From positions 113,088,582 through 113,152,581 of the forward strand of contig OW804097.1 of assembly GCA_942159475.1 (NCBI GenBank): a DNA stretch of 64,000 nt, read 5' to 3'. Shown piece after piece: positions 47,126 through 56,925 of the stretch (positions are counted from its first letter, which is position 1; each line of letters starts with the position of its first letter). The translations under genes were made by a program, and so were the position numbers. This DNA is from Sthenelais limicola (Eukaryota > Annelida > Polychaeta > Phyllodocida > Sigalionidae). The notes under the pieces are model-generated. The model had not been told where the DNA came from and did not search any database. It saw only the letters and a list, made by a program, of their open reading frames with translations.

Positions 47126-47240
47126 CTAATACCCGAGGTTTTGGATGGTCTAAGTTGTTTGTTGCCTGGTGGAAATTCTCGGGGCTCGAATTGTCCACCA
47201 GGCAACAGACCACTTAGACCATCCAAAACCTCGGGTATTA
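47126..47240. repeat. Hairpin MITE
   Basis: Arms of 47 bases (CTAATACCCGAGGTTTTGGA onward, and its mirror) with a spacer of about 20 bases; only a few mismatches. Immediately followed by the second copy of the 45930 repeat. Confidence 0.9.
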
Positions 47241-47243
47241 ATG

Positions 47244-47385
47244 CTATAATATTAGGTTGGCACCCTACAGTGAATGTCATGGCCACCTCCGCAGTCATTG
47301 TCGCAGATGACATAATATATTCAAAGACTTTGCCAAAGCCTAACATAAGTTTATAATGACTGACAGTGGTCGGCATAGAAATTAT
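47244..47385. repeat. Diverged repeat, second copy
   Basis: Partner of 45930-46225; see that entry for shared blocks. Shorter by an internal deletion of about 100 bases. Confidence 0.55.
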
Positions 47386-47635
47386 GGACAGAGACAATCA
47401 ATAAATGTGCGAGCTGATCGGTTCAAATTAAGATATATGTAGGTCAAACTTTAACATTATTCTTCCACTGGCTTTTGTATGCTATGAAAATCTGTGAAAT
47501 ACTGCGGAAAACATTTATAAGTGTACCTGGATTTTAGAACATACATACTTGGTTTGATGTTTCTTTACCTCATTATTTTTTTCTATTTCAATGAATTATT
47601 TCACACCACAACTGACAATTGGTTTTGTGATGCAT

Positions 47636-48211
47636 TGTAAAGAATTGGAATCTTTGGATCCCAGACCCGACCTATTTAGCCCTGATCATGGTCAGGGCAT
47701 GCACGCCACACGTGGCCTGGCCAGGAGGGAGGGGGAGATGAGCCACTCAGGGCTCACCCCACCTCCCCCAGCCCGACCCAATTACTTATACACGGCTCTG
47801 GGTTTATCAAGAGGGGGGAAGGGCTAAGAGGGAGGGGGGGGGGGGCTGGCACGAGCCATGGGATCTATGAGTAAGGGGTGGGAGGGGGAAGGCCGAGGAG
47901 AGGGATCCAACTTGCATGCACTCCATTTATGGTCTCTGCCTGGGGAGCAGAGGTCGGCGTGTGGGCAAGGAAGATTCTCTCTCCCTCGACCAATTAGAAG
48001 GAAGGGGAAGAGTCAGTGGAATATTTCCTGGGTTTGATTGTATGAATTATTCATGATTTTGGAGTATAAAATAAAGTGACTACTCGGACCTAGGTACTCG
48101 CTGAGTCACCACCGCCTAGGCCGAATCCAGACGAACTACAACCTCGGACTTCTTGTCTCACTTCTTCATCTTACGGAACCTATGGGCTAAAAACCCTTAG
48201 TCTTCTTTACA
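47636..48211 (+). repeat. 5' LTR
   Basis: TG...CA boundaries. TATAAA at 48065-48070 overlaps AATAAA at 48069-48074; they are plausible promoter and polyadenylation signals. A homopolymer G run lies near 47835. Identical by eye to the 3' LTR except for one extra G there. Confidence 0.96.
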
Positions 48212-48570
48212 CTGGCGAACCACTTCTGGGACTTGTTGCTAAGTTGAGCAACAACCCAATCTTCTGACTGGAAGTGAGACATAGCCTAGGAGAGGCAGGA
48301 TGAGCTGGAAGAGTAGGTGAGTGGAACTCTAAAACTCTGATTGAGCTTATAAATTATACTTATGGGATGTATGGAGGGTGGATCTGGGCCACTGTATAGG
48401 GTTGGGAAAATGATCACACTCAAACACTCATAATACAAGGAGAGTGGGTGAGCAATGTTCGGGGTAAAAACTTTGCTAGGTTCCGGGTTCTGTTGGTTAT
48501 AACTCTGTACCTTGTGCCATCTAGTTTTCTTTTTTTTCTTTACTCTCACTCTCTCAACAAAGTGTAAAAC

Positions 48571-49749
48571 ATGGCGGACATCAATTGGGATCTCAATGCC
48601 GCGGACTTGGCCATGCTTGACGAGGGTCAAAGGAGGGCCAGGTTTGCAGCTATTAAAGAGGTCAGAAGGCGCATGGAACGCCATGGCGCCATGCTAGGAG
48701 TAAATGATGGGTCCAATAAGGACACTTTGAGAGAGTGGCTAGATGGGATAAGCAGGGCAAAGGCCTACTGTGTAGCGAATGATACGCTCACTCTAGAGCT
48801 TTTGGGAACTCTTGCCAGCGGGCCTCTAGCGAGGTGCGTGGCAGGATTCCTACAGGTACCGGCCAATAGGACATGGGATCTGGCGAGGGCTGAGATTTTC
48901 CGCCTCTTCATGAATGAAGAGGAGGAACAGCAGCTGCGAGCAAGGCTCACCGATCTCTATCAGCTCCCATATGAGGATGCAAAGCAATACGGACGCAAGT
49001 TCCAGCTAGCGTCTCAGAGGGCTTACAGCGTGGATAACCTGGACCACGAGATAGTCCAAGAGACGTTGGTCAGGAATTTTGTGTTGGGACTCAGGGATGA
49101 GCAAATACGTCATGACGTATTTGCTGCTCGCCCTGATACCCTGGCTGAGGCAATAAGACAAGCCTCAGCTGCGGCTCACACCTTCGCTCTGGCAGGACAG
49201 CCTACCAGAGGGGATAGGAAGGATGAACCAATGGAAATTGGGGCTATCCTCCCTAAGAAAATGGCCCCCTCTGGGCCAAATCCAGCAGATGCTTCAGATT
49301 GGAGGCTGATAGCTGATTTGGAGTCTAAGGTGAATTACCTTACGAAATTAGTAGAGAGGATGGAGACGGGGAAACCATCCAACCCCACAGTGATCGTTCC
49401 CCAATCAGGTGCAACACCCCAGTACCCCTTTCAGACACCCATGTTGCCTATGTATCCCCCATATTTCAACACGTCCTATCCCCCACCCCCGATCGCCAGT
49501 TCTCAGGTAGTAAATCACCCAGGGAAAGGGAAGGGGAAGGGAAATGATAATCCAGGACCGGAAAAAAATAAGCAGGGAGGAGGGAAGAGGTTTAGGGGTA
49601 AAAATGTCTGTTATGAGTGTGGGGAGGAGGGACACTTCGCAAGAGAATGTTCCCACCGCTATGCACATGTACAGGCTGCAGTGGTGGCGGCCATGCAGAT
49701 GGCCTCTACCACTCAAAAGCCAGCCAAATATGTTAACCAGGGGGAATAG
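48571..49749 (+). CDS. gag: Gag-like capsid/nucleocapsid polyprotein
   Basis: ATG at 48571 in a good context (aaacatggcg) after a 359-base leader; 392 residues. The N-terminal two thirds is helical capsid-like (WDLARAEIFRLFMNEEEEQQ; LPYEDAKQYGRKFQL), as in Ty3/gypsy Gag, which packages the RNA in virus-like particles. A Pro/Tyr-rich linker at about 275-310 precedes a Lys/Gly-rich basic stretch and one zinc knuckle, C347-x2-C350-x4-H355-x4-C360. The frame ends TAG at 49747-49749. It overlaps the -1 pol frame by a few codons, at a run of five G (49740-49744) directly before the stop. Confidence 0.95.
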   Translation: MADINWDLNAADLAMLDEGQRRARFAAIKEVRRRMERHGAMLGVNDGSNKDTLREWLDGISRAKAYCVANDTLTLELLGTLASGPLARCVAGFLQVPANRTWDLARAEIFRLFMNEEEEQQLRARLTDLYQLPYEDAKQYGRKFQLASQRAYSVDNLDHEIVQETLVRNFVLGLRDEQIRHDVFAARPDTLAEAIRQASAAAHTFALAGQPTRGDRKDEPMEIGAILPKKMAPSGPNPADASDWRLIADLESKVNYLTKLVERMETGKPSNPTVIVPQSGATPQYPFQTPMLPMYPPYFNTSYPPPPIASSQVVNHPGKGKGKGNDNPGPEKNKQGGGKRFRGKNVCYECGEEGHFARECSHRYAHVQAAVVAAMQMASTTQKPAKYVNQGE

Positions 49750-49784
49750 AAACGCCGGATGAGAGGTTCTGCCTCTCCATCTCA

Positions 49785-52700
49785 GTGGCGGGGATGGAGA
49801 TGCGTGCCCTCATTGATACCGGCGCATCAAGGAGTCTAATGCGGGAGGATGTATGGAGAGCCTTTTGCAAAACCCATCATCGGCCTCTCGTATTGACAAA
49901 GGGGGAATCTCTTAAATCACTCTCTGGTCATGATCTCAAAACTGAAGGGCAGGCGATAGTTAACTTGGGGGGTAGCTCATTTCCAGTTTATATTGTAAGA
50001 AAACTTCACCATGAACTGCTTCTGGGGGATGATGCCTTATTTATATTAGATGCCCAAATTAGCTTCAGAAAAAGAAAGGTAATTTTGGAAGGAAAAAGTT
50101 ACAGAAGGCAACAAGTGGGTAGTGCAGATCAAGAATTCGCCTCTATCCACACAGAGGCAGAAGCATGGGAAGAAAAATACCCCGCTGTTTTTGGCATAGG
50201 AAAACAGGGAAAATTAGGTACCTTTAAAGATATGAAAATGCACATAGATACTGGAAATGCGCGCCCAATTAATCAACGCCCCTATCGTTTGCCCCTGGCC
50301 AAGAGAAAACTTGTAGATAAAGAATTAGATGAAATGCTGGAGCTGGGAGTAATAGAACCCAGCAGCTCAGCATGGGGAAGCCCGATATTGTTGGTCCCAA
50401 AGAAAGATGGGAGCAATAGACCTTGTGTCGACTTCAGAAAACTAAACTCTGTAAGCAAAAAGGATGCTCATCCACTTCCAAATATTCAAGATATTTTTGA
50501 CAGTTTAGCAGGATCAACTGTCTTTTCCACCATCGACCTAAAAAGCGGCTACTGGCAAGTAGAGATGGACCCGGATAGCATGGAAAAGACAGCGTTTGTG
50601 TGTCATAGGGGCCTATTTCAATTCCGTAGGATGCCTTTTGGACTCACTAACGCACCAGCCGTTTTTCAACGGGCCATGAACAAAATGTTTTCGGAATTTA
50701 TTGGCAAATTTTGCATGACTTTCATAGATGATATTGTAATCTATTCCAAATCTGAAGAGGAGCATGATCACCATTTGGCTCTGGTGTTTGATAAATTAGA
50801 AGAATACGGAATTACAGTCAAAAAGAGTAAATGTATTTTCAAACAAGAGAAGGTAGATCTCCTCGGCTACCAAGTTTCAAAAGATGGAATTAATTCCCAC
50901 CCAGATAAATGTAGTGCTATCAGGGATATGCTACCTCCAGAGGATGTGAGCGGAATTCGCTCCTTCCTAGGAATGACTGGTTATTACCGTCAATGTATCC
51001 CAGATTATGCTAAGGTAGCTCATCCTTTGGTCAAACTTACCAAAAAGTATGCCAGGTTCGAATGGTTGGAAGAGCAGCAAAGCTCATTTGAAACTCTGAA
51101 GGAATTACTAACTTCAGATAGAGTAATGGCGCACCCTCAGTTGGATAAGCCTTATCGTCTCTATAGCGATGCGTGTGATTACGCAATTGGGGCCATATTG
51201 GTCCAGTCTGATAGTGAAGGCATAGAGAGGCCAGTTCAGTATATCTCTAAACAACTCTCTGGGCCACAACTCAATTGGGCTACGATTGAAAAGGAAGCTT
51301 ATGCAATCGTGTATGCCTTAAACAAGCTCAGACCTTATCTACAGGGTAGCGAATTCAAAATTTACACTGACCACAAGCCTTTAAAGTCTCTGTTTGTGGG
51401 AGAAGTTAAAAACACCAAAATTCAAAGATGGGCGGTATTAATAGCAGAGTTTGGGGCTCCCATTGAATATAGGAAAGGGGCTAACAATATCCGGGCAGAC
51501 ATGCTTTCTCGAATAAAAACAAACCCCAAGAAGGAAGGGCCGACTCTCAGTTCTCTTGAAGTCTGTGCCTTGGAGGAAATAGATGAAATTCCTTGGGAAT
51601 TTGATAAACTCGAGAAAGACAAAATACGTTTAGAACAGAGGGAGTTGGAACAATTTCAACAGGGGATGGAGGATGAGGGGGATTACACCATAATTGATGG
51701 CATGCTTTTTACTCTCACCCCTCCCCCAGGCAAGCCAGCCTACCCCCGCCTGGTCCTGCCACCCTCAGCTAGGCATAGAGTAGTGAGGCGCGCCCACACT
51801 GAAGTAGGCCACCAGGGCATGAGGAAGACCCTAGATAGGATCCAAGAGGCTTATAAATGGCCCACCATGAGAAGAGATACCTATAATGTCTTAATCCGAT
51901 GCGCTAGGTGTGCTGTAAACAGAGTGGGTAGGGCGCGTGTACCTCCTACTGCGATGCCAATAGCAAAATACCCTGGTCAGATACTGGGAATGGATCTCTG
52001 TGGTCCCTTCCCGGTCTCTGATAAAGGTAATAGATACATCTTGACTGTAATAGATCACGCAACTGGCTGGGTAGAAGTCAAACCCATACCCTCCAAAGCA
52101 GCTAAAAACATTGCTGATTATCTGGCTAATGAATATGTCCCTAGGTATGGCCCCCCAGAGGTGCTCATCACCGACCGGGGACTCGAATTTATGAACCAGC
52201 AAGTGGAAGGGTACCTTAAATCCATAGGCACTGAAGTAAGGCATTCTACAGCTTTTCACCCCCAGACAAATGGTAAAATTGAAAGATTTAACAAAACTTT
52301 TAAAAATATACTAAGAAAATTCATCAATGCAAGACCAGCAGAGTGGGAGAGCCATTTAGGTCCAACCCTCTGGGCACATAGAGTCTCCACTTCTTGTGTA
52401 ACTGGTTTTACACCATATTTTTTAACTTTTGGCACCAATCCAAGATATCCCTTTTCTAAAATATTCCCCACTCCAGAGGGAACCGAAGATGCCGTACTCA
52501 GTGAGCGCCTACAGGCCTTAACAGATGCGTTCAGAGAAGCTGCTGAGCGCACTGAGGCCAGTAGAGTGGCCAATTATGAGAGATTAAGGGCCAGAGCAAA
52601 TGCAAAGGATCTAAAAATAGGGGATCATGTGGTGGTGCTATCAGGCACCAGCGCTCCATTAGATCCCAAGTGGGATCATGGTTATGTAATAACGGGGATA

Positions 52701-53549
52701 AGGGGTACCACCCTAACTATGAGGGGACCCCAGGGTGAACGCAGGCGTATAAATAGGGATAGGGTAAAAATGGTATCTGGGGAAATAGAATGGGATATAC
52801 TGAGAACTAGGCAACCGAGGGCGGGTCAAGGAAAGAGAAATAAGGCTCGGAGACAAGCCCAAAAAGCTCAACAAGTTCATGTTCCACCACCTCCCCCACC
52901 CCAGCCTAGGGCAGTGCCCGACACTGTTTATTTACCCATACCAAACATGCCTCCTCCAATTCAGATAGAACAGGAAGACCAAGCGAGAGCAGAGCAACCA
53001 GAGGACGAGCACATGCACGTGGAGGACGAGGACCAAGTGCCACGCCCACCTCAACCACAACAAGTGCCACGCCCACCCCAGCAGCGACCGCCGAGGGAGA
53101 AGGTGCTAGTACTAGCTTCACCTAAGCCAGTTACATTGCGCCGACCCCTGCCACCAGCCGTTGCTGTGGAGACTGCTCCCCCGCGCACACCACCACCAGG
53201 TCCTGTTACAAGGTCAAGGGCAAAAAGAGGGAGGATAGAGACCCCAACCAAGTGCCCTAAACCCAAGGCCTTGACCACCACCTCTGAATGCACTGAAAAG
53301 AGGATCAAAGTGTTCCACCCTCTAGGCTCTACTAAGAGGGAAAGGCCTGACTCCTCACCAAACCCAGCCACGCCCACTTCACCCGTGCAGAGGCCGAGGA
53401 AGCTGCCCTGTATACCCCCACCATCGCCACCACCTACACCCCCACCCCCACCGTCACCCCCACCACAGCCCCAACCATGGGAGTTCGACCCAGGGGCACC
53501 ACCAGTGACGGACTTCTCTCATCCTACACCTTCCAGTCCCTCCTCATAA
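49785..53549 (+). CDS. pol: Pol polyprotein: protease, reverse transcriptase, RNase H, integrase
   Basis: 1254 residues from the first apparent start; the open frame actually begins at 49737, so expression by -1 frameshift from gag is likely. Protease active site D-T-G-A-S at residues 11-15. Reverse transcriptase: LLVPKKDGSNRPCVDFRKLN, the YxDD-box variant F-I-D-D at 313-316, and LLGYQVS. RNase H: Y-S-D-A at 460-463 and TDHKPLKSL. Integrase: zinc finger with H671/H676 and C706/C709 (HTEVGHQG ... RCARC), and catalytic D737, D797 and E833 with exact D-35-E spacing. After about residue 1030 follows a tail of about 220 residues, very rich in Pro and Gln with charged stretches; no chromodomain. 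All catalytic residues are intact, so the enzyme set looks functional. Confidence 0.96.
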   Translation: MAGMEMRALIDTGASRSLMREDVWRAFCKTHHRPLVLTKGESLKSLSGHDLKTEGQAIVNLGGSSFPVYIVRKLHHELLLGDDALFILDAQISFRKRKVILEGKSYRRQQVGSADQEFASIHTEAEAWEEKYPAVFGIGKQGKLGTFKDMKMHIDTGNARPINQRPYRLPLAKRKLVDKELDEMLELGVIEPSSSAWGSPILLVPKKDGSNRPCVDFRKLNSVSKKDAHPLPNIQDIFDSLAGSTVFSTIDLKSGYWQVEMDPDSMEKTAFVCHRGLFQFRRMPFGLTNAPAVFQRAMNKMFSEFIGKFCMTFIDDIVIYSKSEEEHDHHLALVFDKLEEYGITVKKSKCIFKQEKVDLLGYQVSKDGINSHPDKCSAIRDMLPPEDVSGIRSFLGMTGYYRQCIPDYAKVAHPLVKLTKKYARFEWLEEQQSSFETLKELLTSDRVMAHPQLDKPYRLYSDACDYAIGAILVQSDSEGIERPVQYISKQLSGPQLNWATIEKEAYAIVYALNKLRPYLQGSEFKIYTDHKPLKSLFVGEVKNTKIQRWAVLIAEFGAPIEYRKGANNIRADMLSRIKTNPKKEGPTLSSLEVCALEEIDEIPWEFDKLEKDKIRLEQRELEQFQQGMEDEGDYTIIDGMLFTLTPPPGKPAYPRLVLPPSARHRVVRRAHTEVGHQGMRKTLDRIQEAYKWPTMRRDTYNVLIRCARCAVNRVGRARVPPTAMPIAKYPGQILGMDLCGPFPVSDKGNRYILTVIDHATGWVEVKPIPSKAAKNIADYLANEYVPRYGPPEVLITDRGLEFMNQQVEGYLKSIGTEVRHSTAFHPQTNGKIERFNKTFKNILRKFINARPAEWESHLGPTLWAHRVSTSCVTGFTPYFLTFGTNPRYPFSKIFPTPEGTEDAVLSERLQALTDAFREAAERTEASRVANYERLRARANAKDLKIGDHVVVLSGTSAPLDPKWDHGYVITGIRGTTLTMRGPQGERRRINRDRVKMVSGEIEWDILRTRQPRAGQGKRNKARRQAQKAQQVHVPPPPPPQPRAVPDTVYLPIPNMPPPIQIEQEDQARAEQPEDEHMHVEDEDQVPRPPQPQQVPRPPQQRPPREKVLVLASPKPVTLRRPLPPAVAVETAPPRTPPPGPVTRSRAKRGRIETPTKCPKPKALTTTSECTEKRIKVFHPLGSTKRERPDSSPNPATPTSPVQRPRKLPCIPPPSPPPTPPPPPSPPPQPQPWEFDPGAPPVTDFSHPTPSSPSS

Positions 53550-55187
53550 TCACCCTGGCTATGATGGCTAATGGCGATTTGTTTGAGGAGGAAGGGGTGT
53601 TGGTGTATGAGGAAGGGGAGGTCAGAGCCCTGACCGCGACTTGGACAACAGTGATCGTTCTACACCCCCCCCACGCCCCCTCCTGTCAGTGCTTGGGTCT
53701 CCGTCCTAAGGAGGCGAATTGGAGAACTCAGACAGGCGGAGGTTGTGGGAGACGGAGATGTCAGTGCCTGGGAGGAGCACATGGGTTTCCTCCAGGCAGA
53801 GATTCCAACACCAGTCCAACAAGACACCCGAAGGAAGAGAGGCCTATTCAATTTTGTGGGCTCGCTAAGCCGTGCCTTGTTTGGCACCGCTACTGTAGGA
53901 CAGGTGAACGAATTAAGGTCTGCAGTACAAGAAGCTCAGGCTAGCGAGAGCGCATTGGCCCATTGTCAGGAAGAGATGGTGTCGGTGTTGAATCAGACAA
54001 GGCTCTACATGACAGAGAACCGCTTGGACATCGCGCAGCTCCAAGCTGCAGCAAGTAACATCTCCCGCCAAGTGGCAGACATTCTAACACAGTTAAATGG
54101 TTTCAGTAAAGATATCCACAGAATTCATATGAAAAGGGAAGTGGATATTCTATTGCAGCGAGTGAGTAGGGCGGTGGAAAATTACCACCGTCAAAACGAA
54201 TTATTTTATCGCCAGCGCATTCAGCTGGAAAGGGGATTCTTAACAGACCAGATTTTACCACTGGCCTACTTATCAGAAATATTGTCTAAATTACAAGAAG
54301 GGAAACATTACACCCCACAAGATAACCGCTGGTATTATAGACACCTGAACGTTCGACTATTATTAGACGGCGAACAGGAGCTAATATACCAGACAGTAAT
54401 TCCGGCAGTTTCGGGCACTCAATTTTTACACTATAGATTAAAGTATTTTCCGGTCCCATATGGTGCTGACCACCTGAGAAAGTTGGTAGGAGAAGAGGAG
54501 GTGGCCCTAGATAGCATATCCAGCGCGTCATTTCTTCCTCAGCATTGTATCGGGTTTGAACCCCAGATTTGCTCAGCTGCAATAGAGCATCTAACCCCAA
54601 CCTGCGAAACAAATATTATTTTAGGTAAAAAGCCAGACCTTTGTAAGGCGCAGATTGTGAAAAGAAATAACTTAACAAACCAAGTGTTTAGAGAGGGAGA
54701 GTCCATTTCTTCTGTAATTCTGGCTATTTATGAACCTCTGGAAACAATCTTGAGGTGCCCTGGGCAAAAACCAGTGATACAAACGTATCATCGGCATGCC
54801 AGGGTGATTTTAGAAGGCGGTTGTCTCCTGGTTGGAAAGGATTGGCGTGTGAGTAGCATCCAACGCCATGAGTCCCATATAATGCTCCCCATCCCCAAGA
54901 TTATGCCCCTCCCTGGGTTTAATCTGACTTATGGCAAATTATCCCTTTACCCCCATTTAGATCAGCAATTGACTTTCCTGCCAAGAGCTGAAATACCCTT
55001 ACTAGCCCTGACAGATTTTCCTAAACCCGTTTCCCCCCTGATCTCCTCCACCCCTTGGTCTGAAAGTTCTATCTGGGGTATAGCCACTCTCATCCCCACT
55101 CTCCTAGGAGTCATGACCCTGGGAATAATCTACCTCCGCCGAAAAGGGCTCGCCCAAGAGGCAAAGTCAGCCTTTTGTGTTGTCTGA
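53477..55187 (+). pseudogene. env: Envelope fusion glycoprotein, baculovirus-F/errantivirus type, with a frame break
   Basis: The start at 53477 overlaps the pol 3' end by about 70 bases and opens a signal peptide (hydrophobic segment at about residues 20-32) and an acidic mature N-terminus. That frame departs at a run of eight C (53665-53672). The rest of the protein continues in another frame to 55187. It shows a furin-type site R-R-K-R (53829-53840) followed by a hydrophobic Gly/Phe fusion-peptide segment, a long heptad-like helical region, several Cys in the middle, and one membrane anchor near 55065-55130 followed by Arg-Arg-Lys. This layout is that of class I fusion proteins of baculovirus F and insect errantivirus Env. 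The break may be a real mutation, a polymorphism or a homopolymer sequencing error. In related elements env is made from a spliced RNA. Confidence 0.88.
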
Positions 55188-55390
55188 GAAACCTTAAGCC
55201 CCGAGAGAATATCCCAATAGGACCCCCAACCCACCACCCTGTAGCCCTAGCCCTCCAAGACCTAGATCGAGAGGAGGGAGAGGCCACTCCAGGCGCTAGG
55301 ACTGGCTCTCGTTCCCTCGAGCATATCCCTGCCCCCTCCCCCGCCTCACCATATTACGCTGCCAATTTCGGACTGACCAGGATGAAATAA
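55175..55390 (+). other. Small open frame overlapping the end of env
   Basis: 71 codons in a frame different from env, overlapping its last 13 bases. It begins with Cys-Cys-Leu-Arg and is rich in Pro, Arg and Glu. It may be an alternative cytoplasmic tail of env or an accessory frame; equally it may be chance in GC-rich sequence. Confidence 0.3.
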
Positions 55391-55401
55391 TTAGTCTACC
55401 A

Positions 55402-55683
55402 ATGTTTATTTGGTTTCTCTGGGGTAACAAACACTTTTTGAACTTGTCTGTAACTTACTCTTGTTTAATATTTACTATTAATTTTTGTTCTGTCCTCTTC
55501 TCGGGTGCGAGGGAGATCACCGAACACAGAGTAGTATACCTGGGTGAAATCCATTTTCTCTCTCGGGGGGAAATGGTGGAATCCGTGGACAAGGATCCAG
55601 CCCAAAAAGGTATTTTTATTTCAACTCTCATTGTGAGAAGTTGTTTTTACACAAACAGAATCGGTCGAGACAGAGGAGCCTGA
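55402..55683 (+). other. Small open frame with signal-peptide-like start, 3' region of the LTR element
   Basis: 93 codons: the first 35 are hydrophobic (FIWFLWG...FTINFCSVLFSGA) and are followed by a charged segment (REITEHRVVYLGEIHF). A possible donor (aaaaag/gtattt) sits at about 55609. Position downstream of env suggests an accessory protein, but no homologue is recognised. Confidence 0.35.
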
Positions 55684-56348
55684 GAGGAAGCACCATGGAA
55701 TCGAAGCCCTCACCTTGTCTCCGACCATTCTGCTTTGAAGAGGTATTTTTCCAAATAATAAGAGTTTATACGTGAAGCTACAGTAAAGTCGACATGTGTT
55801 CTGTAGCGTTTGAGGTTAAAAATGGAAATATTGTAGTGTTGACTACCCAACCGCTCTCACTCTCCATGGCCAAAGGAGGAGAGAGAAAGAGACGGGCGTC
55901 CTGTCGGTCAGCGACGAGGTCCAGCGGGGGCCTCGGCTGACCGGCCGGGCAGAGGAGACGGCGGTGACGACCGTATTGGAGAACTTTGTGAGTACTAGCT
56001 CAGTACAAAGGAAGACATTTAACAGTGTTCAGAAGCACACTTAAAAACACAGAGACTTCTCTTACATAATATTCGACTAAAAGACTTTTTAGTGCAGGGT
56101 GATGGCCTCTGATATAAATGAACACTCCTTTTAATAGAGCCACTCCCTTTGGAAACTTTCTATCTTGACCCGTTAGGTCTACAGATATAATAATTTATAA
56201 TACTTTTACTTTACCCTTTTCTATGATTTTGTGTGTGTAAATTATGTAACCTTATTTCTATTTCTCTTGTCTGGTTGGACTGGGTTGATCAGTGGCTAAA
56301 TATTTTGTTCGAAAGAAAGCTTTCAACAAAAATAAAATATGGGACGAA

Positions 56349-56925
56349 TGTAAAGAATTGGAATCTTTGGATCCCAGACCCGACCTATTTAGCCCTGATC
56401 ATGGTCAGGGCATGCACGCCACACGTGGCCTGGCCAGGAGGGAGGGGGAGATGAGCCACTCAGGGCTCACCCCACCTCCCCCAGCCCGACCCAATTACTT
56501 ATACACGGCTCTGGGTTTATCAAGAGGGGGGAAGGGCTAAGAGGGAGGGGGGGGGGGGGCTGGCACGAGCCATGGGATCTATGAGTAAGGGGTGGGAGGG
56601 GGAAGGCCGAGGAGAGGGATCCAACTTGCATGCACTCCATTTATGGTCTCTGCCTGGGGAGCAGAGGTCGGCGTGTGGGCAAGGAAGATTCTCTCTCCCT
56701 CGACCAATTAGAAGGAAGGGGAAGAGTCAGTGGAATATTTCCTGGGTTTGATTGTATGAATTATTCATGATTTTGGAGTATAAAATAAAGTGACTACTCG
56801 GACCTAGGTACTCGCTGAGTCACCACCGCCTAGGCCGAATCCAGACGAACTACAACCTCGGACTTCTTGTCTCACTTCTTCATCTTACGGAACCTATGGG
56901 CTAAAAACCCTTAGTCTTCTTTACA
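56349..56925 (+). repeat. 3' LTR
   Basis: 577 bp, matching the 5' LTR base for base except for one more G in the G run. Preceded by aaaaataaaatatgggacgaa, only a weak polypurine tract. Confidence 0.96.

Larger units (their letters stand above)
47636..56925 (+). mobile_element. Ty3/gypsy-class LTR retrotransposon with env (errantivirus-like)
   Basis: A 9290-bp element bounded by 576/577-bp LTRs starting TGTAAAGAATT and ending TTCTTTACA, with a 4-bp target duplication GCAT (47632-47635 and 56926-56929). Order: 5' LTR, leader with TGG of a primer-binding site one base after the LTR (48213), gag 48571-49749, pol 49737-53549 in the -1 frame, env overlapping the end of pol, a 1.1-kb 3' region, 3' LTR. 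The LTRs differ only in the length of one G run, so insertion is very recent. Pol order protease-RT-RNase H-integrase is the Ty3/gypsy order. It stands out from the AT-rich surroundings by its GC-rich composition. Confidence 0.97.

Noticed and set aside
47591..47827. Identical C-terminal peptides of two frames in the 5' and 3' LTR (also 56233-56540)
   Set aside because: A chance open frame inside the LTR, duplicated with it.
52906..53377. Minus-strand Val/Gly/Leu-rich frames opposite the Pol tail
   Set aside because: Antisense of Pro-rich coding sequence; no independent support.
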